Below, piece after piece: positions 22,037 through 32,829 of a stretch of DNA of 64,000 bases (its first letter is position 1; each line of letters begins with the position of its first letter). The DNA lies in contig OY992836.1 in assembly GCA_963921425.1 (NCBI GenBank), forward strand, positions 17,315,614-17,379,613, in the 5' to 3' direction. The notes beneath the pieces are model-generated. The model ran no database searches and was not told the origin of the DNA. It was given only the letters and a program-made list of their open reading frames with translations. A program made the translations under genes and the position numbers. This stretch comes from Dryas octopetala (lineage: Eukaryota > Streptophyta > Magnoliopsida > Rosales > Rosaceae).

Positions 22037-23529
22037 GGGTTAAATACATTTTTTGTCCACGAACTTTGGGGTGTGTCTCAATTTGGTCCGCTAATTTTAA
22101 AACGTTACAAAAATACCCACAAATTATTCAATTTGTCTCAATTGAGGAAAACCGTTAACTTCCATCCACAATGCTAACGGAATATTCTCCCTCTCCTTTC
22201 TCCCACACGTCTCTCTGCTCTCTCACTCACGCCCTCGGATGGACCGGCGATTTCGCCTCCATCCAGCCATCAACATTGACAAAACCGGTCTCGTTCTCTC
22301 CCTCTTCCTCTCCCCTTTCTCCCCCAGTGCTCTGATGCCCGAAATCCAACCAATAGAAAAACCCAGCCTCGTTCTCTCCTTCTTCCTCTCATCTTTCTCC
22401 CCCAATGCTCTGCTCAGCTCGAAACCCAGCCAAGAGAAAAACCCAGACCCGAGTCTGATTGTCAACTTAGGCCGAGATCAGTACAGACACCTCAAAAAAA
22501 CTGGAAATCACAAAACAATACAAAATCAACGTCTCCAACACCATCACTTACAGCGGTGGCCGTGAGACCCAAACTGAATTTTCAAGAATTCTCAACAATT
22601 GGCCAAAACCACTTTAACAGAACTGAAGAACATAAAGAGGGGAATCAATTCCATACCTGGGTCGACGAAAACGGTCGCCGGAAAAGCCAGAAACGGCGAC
22701 GGAGTCGCCGCGGCTTCTTGGTGTCGATTCGCAGGCTCTGGTGGTCTGATGGGGAAACTAAGGCCACCCTCGTGCTCAGAGTGACGAGAGGAAGCCTTTG
22801 AGGGTGGTGGGAGGTTGCGACGCCGCCGGAATCACGAAGTCACTGCCGGAGTTGACTATCGGAGCACGAGGGTGGCCGTGAGACCCAAACTGATTTTTCA
22901 AAAATTCTCAACAATTGGCCAAAACCACTTTAACAGAACTGAAGAACACAAAGAGGGGAATCAATTCCATACCTGGGTCGACGAAAAAGGTCGCCGAAAA
23001 AGCCAGAAACGGCGACGGAGCCGCCGCGGCTTCTTGGCGTCGATTCGCAGGCTCTAGTGGTCTGATGAGGAAACTGAGGCCATCCTCGTGCTCAGAGTGA
23101 CAAGAGGAAGCCTTTGAGGGTGGTGGGAGGTTGTGACACCGCCGGAATCACGAAGTCACCGCCGGAGTTGACTATCGGACTCGGGGGTGGGTTTTTTCTT
23201 GGCTGGGTTTCGGGCTGATCGGAGCACTAGGGGAGAAAGAGAAGAGGAAGAGGGAGAGAACGGGACCGATTTCGTCACCGTTGATGGTCGGACAACGGCG
23301 AAATCGCCGATCAACCCGTCGGCGGCGTGAGTGACAGAGACGAGAGAACAGAGAGACATGTGGGAGAGAAGAGAGAAAAACCATTCCGTTAGTTTTGTAG
23401 ATGGAAACTAACGTTTTTCCTTAATTGAGACGGAATGGATAATTCATGGTCATTTTTGTAACATTTTAAAATTAATGGACCAAATTGAGACACACCCTAA
23501 AGTTCATGGACCAAAAATGTATTTAACCC
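22037..23529. mobile_element. Non-autonomous Mutator-like element (MULE) with 9-bp target duplication
   Basis: The element starts GGGTTAAATACATTTTT and ends in the inverse, ATGTATTTAACCC. It is flanked by a perfect 9-bp direct repeat TAATATCAA (22028-22036 and 23530-23538), the hallmark of the Mutator superfamily. Terminal inverted repeats are long: the first 85 bp match well, and similarity continues for roughly 400 bp on each side (TTCTCCCACACGTCTCTCTG against its complement, then a CGGCGATTTCGCC region). The core is far more GC-rich than its surroundings, as in Pack-MULEs that have captured gene pieces. No transposase is present. Confidence 0.88.
22555..23180. repeat. Internal 316-bp tandem repeat of the MULE core
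   Basis: Two units (22555-22870 and 22871-23180) share GGCCGTGAGACCCAAACTGA, CAATTGGCCAAAACCACTTT and AACGGCGACGGAG, with about 95 percent identity by eye. Open frames of 60-80 codons run through each, with RRKSQKRRRSRRG-like products that look like chance reading of GC-rich repeats. Confidence 0.85.
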
Positions 23530-23538
23530 TAATATCAA

Positions 23539-25957
23539 TATGCCTACGATAAGATTTCATTGGTCACTGACTCACTGTTCACCAGATATTTATGTTGTGG
23601 TCAGGAGGTGGACAAAGGTCACATAACAAATAATGTTAGTTTTTGGTAGACAAGACCAAAGCGCATTGGATCATTTGGATTAGGCCCATTGGGAGGGAGA
23701 GCTGAGCAAGTGCATGCAAGTCTATAAAGTGTCCAAAAGTGCCATATAACGTCAATTTATTATGTTTTGCACATGGCCACAATTTCATGGGTATCATTAT
23801 TGTTTATTCTAAAAATTTATTGGTTCATCAACATGTTAAAAACTAAAATGAAAAGCATATTATAGGGTAAAATCTGTAAATTAATTAATCATCATAATAT
23901 CTTATGAAAAAGAAAATTAATCATCATAATAGGCTGTGACTCTAGCTCTAATGGGTGACAACCTGGTAAGTCTAATGAAATTTGAATACATAGGATATGG
24001 CTATTTGATATGTGATGTTTACCCACAAAAAGAATAATAAAAGTCCGCGTGTTTAGTGGAAACTGAAGCATTTGCCTTCAGATTGGAACAATTCAGAAAA
24101 CCAATCGTGGAGATTACAGATAATCATTGAAATCATCGGGGATTTAAATACTCTGATTAAACAACAACAACATCAAAAGATTCAAAACTTAAGAGAATGA
24201 CTGTGCCTATGGTGCACTGATCAGTACACAAGTATGCAACCTTGTATATATGGTATAGTATATTGATGTCATACAAACGCATTTGATAAAAAAAAAATTA
24301 TATTTTAATAGTAGAAAAGTGTGCATATCAATATTTAAGAATTAAAAAATGTGTTTGTATATTAGATATTGTTTGCATGCTAGATTTTTCAAAGTGTAAT
24401 TTTAGATATACTATTATTTTGAAATTTTCTTTTTCTTTTTATCTAATGCAATAATTGGGATTCCAAACTTATGTTTCAAATTTGGACTTCAAATGACGTG
24501 TTATTATTCGTATAAGCGTTTTACTTATAATACGTGAAATAAATGAATTTTAGAGTGGGTTCATGTATGAAAAAAAATAACATTGTCACATCATTTGTCA
24601 TTCAAATTTGGATTCTCTAACACTACTCCTAAAATTAACATTATGAAATTTATTTATTGTTAACAAATAAAATATTTTTATATTCTATGTAACTAAAATG
24701 TAAGAATACAATTATTTTTGTGAAAATGTTTAGGAAAAGTTTTAGTGATTGCTGTATTATTAATGTTTGCGAAAAGTTGAAAATCACCAAAGAAGCCTGC
24801 AAAGCCAAATGGGGTGGGTTTAGTTGTTTATGGTCAACTTGTGAAAACGACAATGCCAAATAATGTAGTACTTTTCTAAGTGTAAGTGCTCCGAGATTGG
24901 TATCACTCATAGTTTAATTGGCGTGGCCCATATGGTTTTTGGTTATATGTAATGTAATATTTAAGCATGCAAGCCGGTAGGTAAGCAAGTATCAATCAAT
25001 CTCATAAATATATATATTAATGGGAATCTTATTGTCAATTGGATTACATTAATTTTTTTAATTTTTTTTTTCTTACTAAATTACAAACTACAATGTCGTC
25101 ATTAGGGTGATTTGATCTTTGGATCTTATCTAGTTCCTAACTATTAAAGTGATTCTACAAACATATGACATCATTAATTAATTAATCGTTTGTAGAGAAC
25201 AAGGACAGATGTAGTAAGTTGTAAAGTTCCAACCAACAGATCATGGCATTGCTAATACGGAGCATGTTCACTAATACAACGTTTCTCATAATATTATAAG
25301 TGTTATATGCAACTTTTTTTTGTCAAAGGTTCTATGCAATTAACTAAAGGGTAATATTATGCATTTATGCTTATTTCTTCATTAATTAGATGACGATAGA
25401 AAGATCCAGTGAATTTTTTCATACATATTTAATACCTTAAATATTTTAGAAATAAATACATTTCCTAAAGGTAATGTTATATTGTCATATTGCAATTTAG
25501 ATTACAATATTTATACAAAAATCAGTTTACTCACCAACTAGCTTGTAATCTAGTAATATTTCTTTCCATAATGTTGGAGAGGTCTTACATTCAGATCCTC
25601 CTCTCTCAGGTCAAAAACAAAAATCAATTTACTTAATGGTCTAGATTCACAATTGAATTGTCACTTGTGTAACTAGATATGGTCCAAAAAAAACTGTGTA
25701 ACTAGATGACATTTGTGCATTTTATAAATGTAAATATTGCACTTATAAAACCATGAATATATCTCAAATAATATAGTAATATTTTATTAATTTATATATA
25801 AATCATTTAAGTTTTTTTTTAGTTGAAAATAAATTTAATCGGCGAAAAAACTTATTATACATTTATTAAACCTATGTCTCTCATTATATGTGTGTAAAAA
25901 CTTACTCATCAAGAACATATATACCCTATGTCTTATCACATGACTTGAATGTTACAT
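23539..25957. other. Gene-poor AT-rich region
   Basis: No frame resembles a known protein; an 86-codon minus-strand frame at 24650-24910 is low-complexity and AT-driven. No clear terminal repeats were found here. Confidence 0.5.
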
Positions 25958-25967
25958 AAAGAATTTT

Positions 25968-26328
25968 GAGTTAATTACATTTATACCCCCTGAGGTTTAT
26001 CGTCTTTTCACATATACTCTTGAGGTTTCAATAATTACACATACACCTCCTGAGGTTTTAAAACTGTTACATATAACCTCCTATAGTGAGACGAAAATGA
26101 TAAAAAATTATGCAAAAAAACATGCTAAGGGATTAAATAGCCTAATAAGATTATTTAAAGTGTAAGGTCTAACCTAAATACAAATATTTTCTTTTTTATT
26201 TATTTATTTTATAAGGAGTTATATGCAACAGTTATAAAATCTCAGGGGGTATATGTGTAATTATTAAAATCTCATAGAGTGTATGTGAAAAGACGATAAA
26301 ACTCAGAGGATATAAGTATAATTAACTC
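25968..26328. mobile_element. MITE with long terminal inverted repeats
   Basis: Starts GAGTTAATTACATTTATACC and ends with the imperfect complement, TATAAGTATAATTAACTC. Inverted similarity runs for about 115 bp each side, including the repeated CCTGAGGTTT motif. Flanks AAAGAATTTT and AAAAAATTTT (9 of 10) may be the target duplication, which would suit a Mutator-type MITE. No coding capacity. Confidence 0.75.
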
Positions 26329-26338
26329 AAAAAATTTT

Positions 26339-28142
26339 ACTATGCTAACATAATAAAAGAAATAGATATTCAAAATATATACACCCGTTTTCTCATTATT
26401 ATCATATGCAAGAAAGAAAGACTTAGAAAGTGGTGTCTTTTAGTTTCCATGACTCATCAGGAACAAACAAAACATTAGTGTTGGATTGCGTGTCCGCATA
26501 ACACACCTCATTTTGTTTTATTTTATTTTTTCTGAGAAAATGTAGAAATATATTTATAACGTCAAGGCATGACGAAGAGTGGGTCAACTTCGAACGAAGG
26601 AATTGCAGCAGCAAGTTTGGGAAGCTGGCTAGGTTCCGAACCAAACTTGTAGATCTTCCGAGCCTCACTCAACAGGTGTCCCCACATCATTGGCTGAAAA
26701 CGACTCTTCGCCGAGATTTTATCAAGGTTAATTACGACTTTATCCTCATACACAATTACTTAAAACTGTATGTTTAAAGTTTAAACTATATTTGAAAATT
26801 TCCTAGCAAAAATAAATAAATATTTTTTAAAATTTTCATTTAAAAAATATATATATTTGAAAATTTCAGTAATAATTTACATAAAATGACTAATATGGGG
26901 GATTGTTTTATAAGAGTTTTTTAATTTAATGCAATGACACATTACTAATTTTATTACCCAATAACCCATTTTGAATTATTAGTCCTTAATAACTAAATAA
27001 AAACCTCACCCAAATCCATTTTTATTTCTTATTCCGTTTCTTACCCCATCTACAAATAGGTTCAAGTGTTCAACTCATACTCTAATAGATCTTAGAATGA
27101 AATTTTTAAGGTTTAAAGCCGACAAATTAAGTGCAATTTGATTAATTTAAAGACTTTTATAAAAATATTCCTCACAATCTCTTATAATTAGTCCCTCATA
27201 AGTCATAACAGTCAAACTCATAATTTTACATATATTTTTGAAAATTGAGTAACTATGTCATTTTCCGATTGTAGAGAAAAATAATGGATAAAACTGATGT
27301 CATGGGCATTTTTCCCGAAATTCAACTTTTAGTATTCAATTATAAACAAAGGAAAATTTATTCCTTTTTCCTGACCTTTAAGATTTTTTTTCTTCTTTCA
27401 TTTCATATATTAAATGCACCAAGATGAATAATCTTCAGTGAACTTTAATGCCTTCAATTCAAAGAGAGGCGTGAAAGTGAAAAGCTATAACTTTGTTGAC
27501 TTTTCTCTCAGTAATGCCAAACCTGTATTGTTCTTTTGTTTTTTTAACTAATCTATGCAATTAAGAATGAAAGAGCTAATATATAATCAATAATTATATA
27601 ATTTTAAAAGAAAAATTAAGTATAGAGATAACGGCCATTATCTAGTTACTTTATACTTCAGTAAGTTTGGAATTTTTAGGGTTCATTTGATAATGTTTAC
27701 AAAAAAAAAAAAAAAAAACTTTTGTAGTCTTTTTATTTAAGGAGAAAGAAGAGAGGGACTTTTGAAAAAACACAAAAAGATTTTCCATGTATAGAACACA
27801 GCACCCACTTTAATCATGTAGTCACAGACTACTCCTAATAAATTGATTCTTAAATTCCAACAATTTCTTTCTTTGTTTTTAATGAGTTAAATTCTAACAG
27901 TTTAATCATTAATGCACAGACATATCACCAATGTACATTAGAGATAGATCGCACGCAGCCACTGAGGCCCTACAACACGGTAAACGATCTAAATTTGGAT
28001 CTGCCATCTCAATTTCAAATGTAATTAAAGAAGAGGAGGCTGGACTTGGAGGCTGATTATATTAACTAAACAAGATTCAACGACAACAACATCATTTACA
28101 AGAAGTTACAAAGAAGCTGTGTGCTCAAGTTTGGCCAAAGTA
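26339..28142. other. Gene-poor region with one unexplained short frame
   Basis: Mostly AT-rich DNA with an 18-bp A-run near 27702. On the minus strand, 26753-26562 encodes a 63-codon frame ending SFEVDPLFVMP with a less AT-rich, protein-like composition; I do not recognise it and it has no clear start or partner exon. It may be a gene fragment. Nothing else is supported. Confidence 0.4.
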
Positions 28143-28152
28143 GGACATAGTA

Positions 28153-28306
28153 GGACTTGGATCCTCTGCCTTGCTTCCTGCAAGACTGGTATCATGCTCA
28201 AATCTGAGGTTTTGAAGACAATCTTTCTCTCCATACTCCTCTTTTTACTTTGTCTTCAAAGACTCAGATTTGAGCCTGGTACCAGCGAGGCAGGGAATCC
28301 AATTTC
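28153..28306. mobile_element. Short foldback element with perfect 10-bp flanking repeat
   Basis: Arms 28157-28221 and 28249-28303 are complementary, for example GCTCAAATCTGAG with CTCAGATTTGAGC and TGAAGACAA with TTGTCTTCA. They are broken by one bulge of about 13 nt in the left arm and surround a pyrimidine-rich loop of 28 nt. The perfect direct repeat GGACATAGTA (28143-28152 and 28307-28316) flanks the hairpin, so it looks like an inserted MITE. A transcript would fold into a long hairpin able to feed small-RNA processing. Confidence 0.7.
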
Positions 28307-28498
28307 GGACATAGTAACTGGTGTCTTATGCAATGGATGAGTAATGTGCAAAAATACTATAGCTGCTAATCTCATTGTTAACTATATTTCTATAGCTACA
28401 ACATGTGAGACACAAACATAGTCATGTAATAAAGGTAAAAGTCATGTATGAAAGTAGGTCGCATTTAAATTCTTTTTAAAGATGTATAGTGTGATTTA

Positions 28499-28861
28499 AG
28501 CCCAATTTGGGATTGTTGGGACTTTAAAAAAAATTTGCTCCTATTGTGTGGTGAGATAAAATAGTTGAGTATTTTATAAATTATGTTTTTAGAAGTGTTG
28601 TGAGTGTAAAAAAAAAATATATAGCATTAAAGTGTTTGACAATTTGTATTTTTAAAAGCTTTGTGAGTGTAAAAGTGTTTTCTCATACAACAGTTTTGAA
28701 AAGCAACCACAAACCTACTTTTTCTCAACCCCCAAAAACTGCTTTCCCACACCACAATTTTGAAAATAAGCAACTTTCATTACTTTTACCAAACACCAAA
28801 AAGTGTAGTGTGTTGAAAATAATCAACTTATTTTTAACACACCACAATCCTAAATTAGGCC
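28499..28861. mobile_element. PIF/Harbinger-type (Tourist-like) MITE
   Basis: Terminal sequences AGCCCAATTTGGGATTGT and the complement of ACAATCCTAAATTAGGCC match at 15 of 18 positions. A TTA duplication flanks both sides (28496-28498, 28862-28864), as PIF/Harbinger elements make. 363 bp, no coding sequence. Confidence 0.65.
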
Positions 28862-28864
28862 TTA

Positions 28865-29540
28865 ATTATTTATGTTTGTGGATCCACCTCACTTAAAAAA
28901 TAAAAAAATAAAAATGTTATTCTTACTAAACACATTCAGATGAAAAATATCGCTAAATCAATAATTCAGTTGATAAGATGAGTAAAATTTCAGATGAACA
29001 TCTTATGAAGGCGAGTCTCATTTCCAATTTCCAATATGAGTAAATTTCAATATAACAAATATATACATTTATTGTTTCTATATATTTCATCAATTCATCG
29101 TGTGGCTTACCACATGATAAATGTATAAATCGGTTACACAAAAGTTTTACTCTTATAATATAGATATCAGTATATCACTAACAATATGGTGCAAATAGCT
29201 TTATTCCGATAGCGATGTGGTCCAAATAGCTTGAATCGGGTAGGAGGTGGCCAGATTACATCATAAATCACTTACAAACGTGGCTAATAAATAGACCAAT
29301 AGAAAACCCATGATTGGCATATGAGGAAACACACACAATCAAATCCCAACTGAATCAAAACACAAGTAAATAAATAAAGAAAATAGGAAATAACAGGTAG
29401 GATATGGCTTTTATACTATTAAGTCTATTATACAAAATAACAAATAAAAATATAGAGAGAGAGAGCTAAAAAAAATATTTAGACACACTGAGAGGGGGTC
29501 CTAGCGTGACTGTCAAATCTACATATTCTCTCTTTTCTCT
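28865..29540. other. Region upstream of the ELF4-like gene
   Basis: Presumed promoter. A pyrimidine-rich TCTCTCTTTTCTCTCTC tract near 29528-29555 is typical of plant transcription start regions. I looked for the evening element AAAATATCT and found no exact copy. Confidence 0.4.
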
Positions 29541-29555
29541 CTCTTCCTCTCTCTA

Positions 29556-30847
29556 AAATTTTTCTCAGAATTCAGAGGCGTTGTGTTCTGTTGTTGTTCT
29601 CTTCTGTTCCGGAGATTCGATTCAATCGCCGATCTTTTGCAACGTTTTGCGCAAATCCGTTGTCTTCCTCCTTCCCTTTCATTCAATCTCTGTCTTTTCG
29701 CAGAATATAATGTTCCAGGTTTTCAAGGTACGAATATATATATATATATATATATCTATTTAGAAAGCAGAGTTGAGTAAAAAAAACAACAAAAAAACCT
29801 CTTTTCTACTTTTTTCCGTAATGAGTTTCTGGGTTTTGTTCAATTTTCTTTTGCTAACACACTGACCTCATCGGCTTTTTGTTTTTCCCCCACAATTCTC
29901 TTTTTTTTTTCTTTTTTTTTTTTTCCGTTTGTTATGGGATTTTAGAGCTTTTCTTTCTTCCCAAATGATAATTTGAGGTATTTTCATGTTTTGTAAATTG
30001 GGATTGTAAAGATATATGTATGTGGTTGGAGTTTGTATTTTTTATTATTATTTATAATGGGCATTATTCTTTTCTTAGTTTATTCAGTATTGTTTTCTAC
30101 TTCAGGAATTTTATTCTCCTGTAACTGCAAATTTTCATGTACGGCTTGAACGTTTGAATTCCCAGTCAGTCCCTGGTTCTGTTTTTTGAATTTCATGTAA
30201 ACCTCAATTTGTATTGTTTTTGCTGATAAATAAACTCAATTTGCCCGTTTGATATTTATAGATTTTGATGTCATTAGTCAGAATTGCTTTTTTGTTTCTC
30301 TTAAATATTTTGATTTTTTCTTGTAAAGATTAATAATGCTGTCTCTGCAGCAGTACAGTCTCATGGCCTCATCTTCTCTGCATCATTGACTGACTGGCTT
30401 TTTTTTTTTTTTTTTTTGGGGTGTTTGAGATTCTTCTTTGGGAACTCTGAGCTTTAGGTGGGTATTTTCTTAGTACATTAAAAAAGGTTCCCTTTTATGG
30501 AAATGGGATCTACTTTTTTCACATCTCATCATAAATAACTAATAATAAGAAAAATAATAATAATAATAGTAATAGCAATAATAATAATAATAATAACTTG
30601 ATCTCCTATGAAAAGAACCACCCATGGAGGTCATGATTTCTTCTACAGAACTTGTCTCATGTCTACCTATGTTTTTTTTCCTGGGTGTTTTGGTTAGTTG
30701 CAAGCATGTACAGATAAGAAGCTATGATTATGGTTGTTTTTAAAAAGATAAAGAGCTTTATATTTTATTTAATAAAAAATGTATATTTTTCCTGGTTCTT
30801 TCTGATCATCATCAGCATCTTCTTCTTTCTGTTCTTTGATGATGCAG
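29556..30847 (+). other. 5'-UTR exon and long leader intron of the ELF4-like gene
   Basis: The exon from about 29540 to 29727 is followed by an intron with AT-repeat, poly-T and AAT-repeat tracts, ending at 30847. Long leader introns often enhance expression in plants; whether this one does is inference. An alternative donor is CCAG/GTTTTC at 29718. Confidence 0.6.
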
Positions 30848-30905
30848 GACTGGTTCTGATTTGATAAGAGTTCAAACTCCAAAAAAAAATAAAGAATAAA
30901 ATAGA

Positions 30906-31250
30906 ATGGAGGGTGACACATTTTCAGGGCTTGGCAATGGTACCCAGATTGATGGCAAGGTGTTGCAGACATTTCAGAAGAGCTTTGTTCAAGTGCAGAA
31001 CATCTTGGACCAGAACAGACTGCTCATAAATGAGATAAACCAAAACCATGAGTCCAAAATCCCTGACAACCTCAGCAGAAATGTGGGTCTGATCAGAGAG
31101 CTCAACAACAACATCAGGAGGGTGGTTGACCTCTATGCTGATCTTTCAAGCTCCTTCACCAAATCTATGGAAACTTCCTCTGAGGGAGACTCCAGTGGTG
31201 CTTTGAAATCAGATGGGAAAGCTGGGCACAAGAGGATTAGACCTGCATAG
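30906..31250 (+). CDS. ELF4-L3/L4-like: EARLY FLOWERING 4-like protein
   Basis: Intronless coding sequence of 114 residues. It has the ELF4 (DUF1313) helical domain: TFQKSFVQVQNILDQNRLLI, then NEINQNHESKIPDNLSRN and LIRELNNNIRRVVDLYADLS, spanning about residues 20-85, with a Ser/Gly-rich acidic tail ending in a basic KRIRPA. ELF4 family proteins are small nuclear coiled-coil regulators; ELF4 itself bridges ELF3 in the evening complex of the circadian clock, while the roles of the ELF4-like branch are less defined. The wording of this domain fits the ELF4-like 2/3/4 group better than ELF4. The 5'-UTR is split: an exon ending at 29727 (AAG/GTACGA), an intron of about 1.1 kb, and an acceptor GCAG at 30847, 58 bp before the ATG. 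Confidence 0.92.
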   Translation: MEGDTFSGLGNGTQIDGKVLQTFQKSFVQVQNILDQNRLLINEINQNHESKIPDNLSRNVGLIRELNNNIRRVVDLYADLSSSFTKSMETSSEGDSSGALKSDGKAGHKRIRPA

Positions 31251-32790
31251 ATAAAGAAAATTGCCTTCTTAATTCTTTTAATTTGCATTGCGGAGAAGAA
31301 AGAGATTCACAACTCGGTTGTGATGGCAGCAAAAGAAAAGATAAAATTATTATTAGATTGATATGTAACTCTACTGTATCTGTGAACTGTCACTAGATCT
31401 TCACTCACTTCTTACATTTCTTAGATAATAATTGCCCAGAATTTCTATTTCATTGTAAGTCTGTAACTGTGGATCTAATTGAAAAATAGAAAATTAAATG
31501 TTTTTGTCATTTAATTTCTTACTTTCCTCCTGTTCCTCTTAATTGCTAATAAAAAGGTTTTTTTTTTCTTTTCCTTTTTCAATTTGTCAAATTATATGAT
31601 TTGCTTAGGGAACTTAAAGAGAGCTGAGCTGATATATTCCTTATGCCAAAGAAAAAAGAAAGAGAGATTTTAAGAGCAGGACAGCTTTATTTTAACTTTT
31701 GGTGTTTGTCAAAAAGGACTAAAATTTGATATGTGTCCATATATGAATCTCCTTTTCATTAAGGATCAACATTAACTTTTGATGCAAACTCTTCCACAAA
31801 AACCCCTTTATTTCCTTTTCAAACCAGCTTGCATTAAAGCAAAAGTAGTTTCTTCTAGAGGTTAACTGAGAACTGAAGTGATATTGAAGAGGTTGCAGAC
31901 TGTTCTCAGTAAATCCCCCGTGATACCTTTCATGAAGCCAAAGCTCCTTTTTACACTACATCTCTTTGCTAGCTGATGATCAGGAATTGCTATTTGCTGT
32001 TTAATTATGATTTTTTTTCTTGATTTTTTGGGGGTTGTGGGAGGAAGATGCTCTGAAATAATTGGAAGAAAGCAGCTTTTAGATAATCTTTTTGGTTCCC
32101 AATCACAAACCACCACAAGAACAGAATCTCAGATAAGGAGAGAGATGCATGATGAGCTTTTTTGACCTCTTTTTTTAATACTTGTTGGTAACCAATGACA
32201 GTCCTTTTGATGGTACTGGTAGAGCAAAATAAAGTATTCCATAGGTAGTTTAAAACAAAGCGCTATAGTTCCAAGAGACAGACAGATATGTATAAACAGT
32301 GACCCCCAACAACATGACAAGGGACCCAACCCAACCCAAGCTTTAGCTTCTCTCTCTCTTTTGGGATGGAATTGGAAACTCAACTTCTCCATGCTTATGC
32401 TTATCCCCTTCTTCTCTCTCTCTCTCTACTTGGGTTCTTTCTCATTTTATTTTTCATTGTATTCTATAGAAATTCACTTTGAGCAATAAATGTGCTTTAT
32501 GACTAGCTTCAAGTTGATGATTCCTTAGCATCTCTCCCTCTGATTGAGTACATGTCTCTGTTGATGGACCCATTTTGTGGCAACCTAATTTGCTGATCTT
32601 AGGAGAGAGAAAGAGAGAGAGAGAGAGAGAGGCCCCACATGAGTGATTGCTTGCTTGCTGGAAATGGTTTTGATTTTGAATATTCTTGATCTACAAAATG
32701 GTCCGAAATCCGAATGCATTCAAGTCAAATAGTACTCGACCGTGATTTGTTTGTGGCCTATTGGATAGGCTTCTGTATAATAGGCCACGT

Positions 32791-32829
32791 CAGGGTCAGG
32801 GTCTGGGTCTGGGTCTGGGTCTCAGTGGG
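32791..32829 (+). repeat. GGGTCT minisatellite, potential G-quadruplex
   Basis: Six GGG runs: five are separated by 3-nt loops (TCA, then TCT three times) and the last by a longer spacer. This fits the classic G-quadruplex pattern on the plus strand. It sits in intergenic DNA 1.5 kb past the ELF4-like gene. Confidence 0.8.

Noticed and set aside
26562-26753. 63-codon minus-strand frame as a gene
   Set aside because: Protein-like end but no start context, partner exon or recognised family; left as a note in the region entry.
28180-28215. Resemblance of the hairpin arm (TGCTCAAAT) to miR828
   Set aside because: Only the short core is shared; the rest of the 22-nt sequence does not match.
28930-28950. 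AAAATATCG as a clock evening element near the ELF4-like gene
   Set aside because: The last base differs from AAAATATCT and the position is about 600 bp from the start region.
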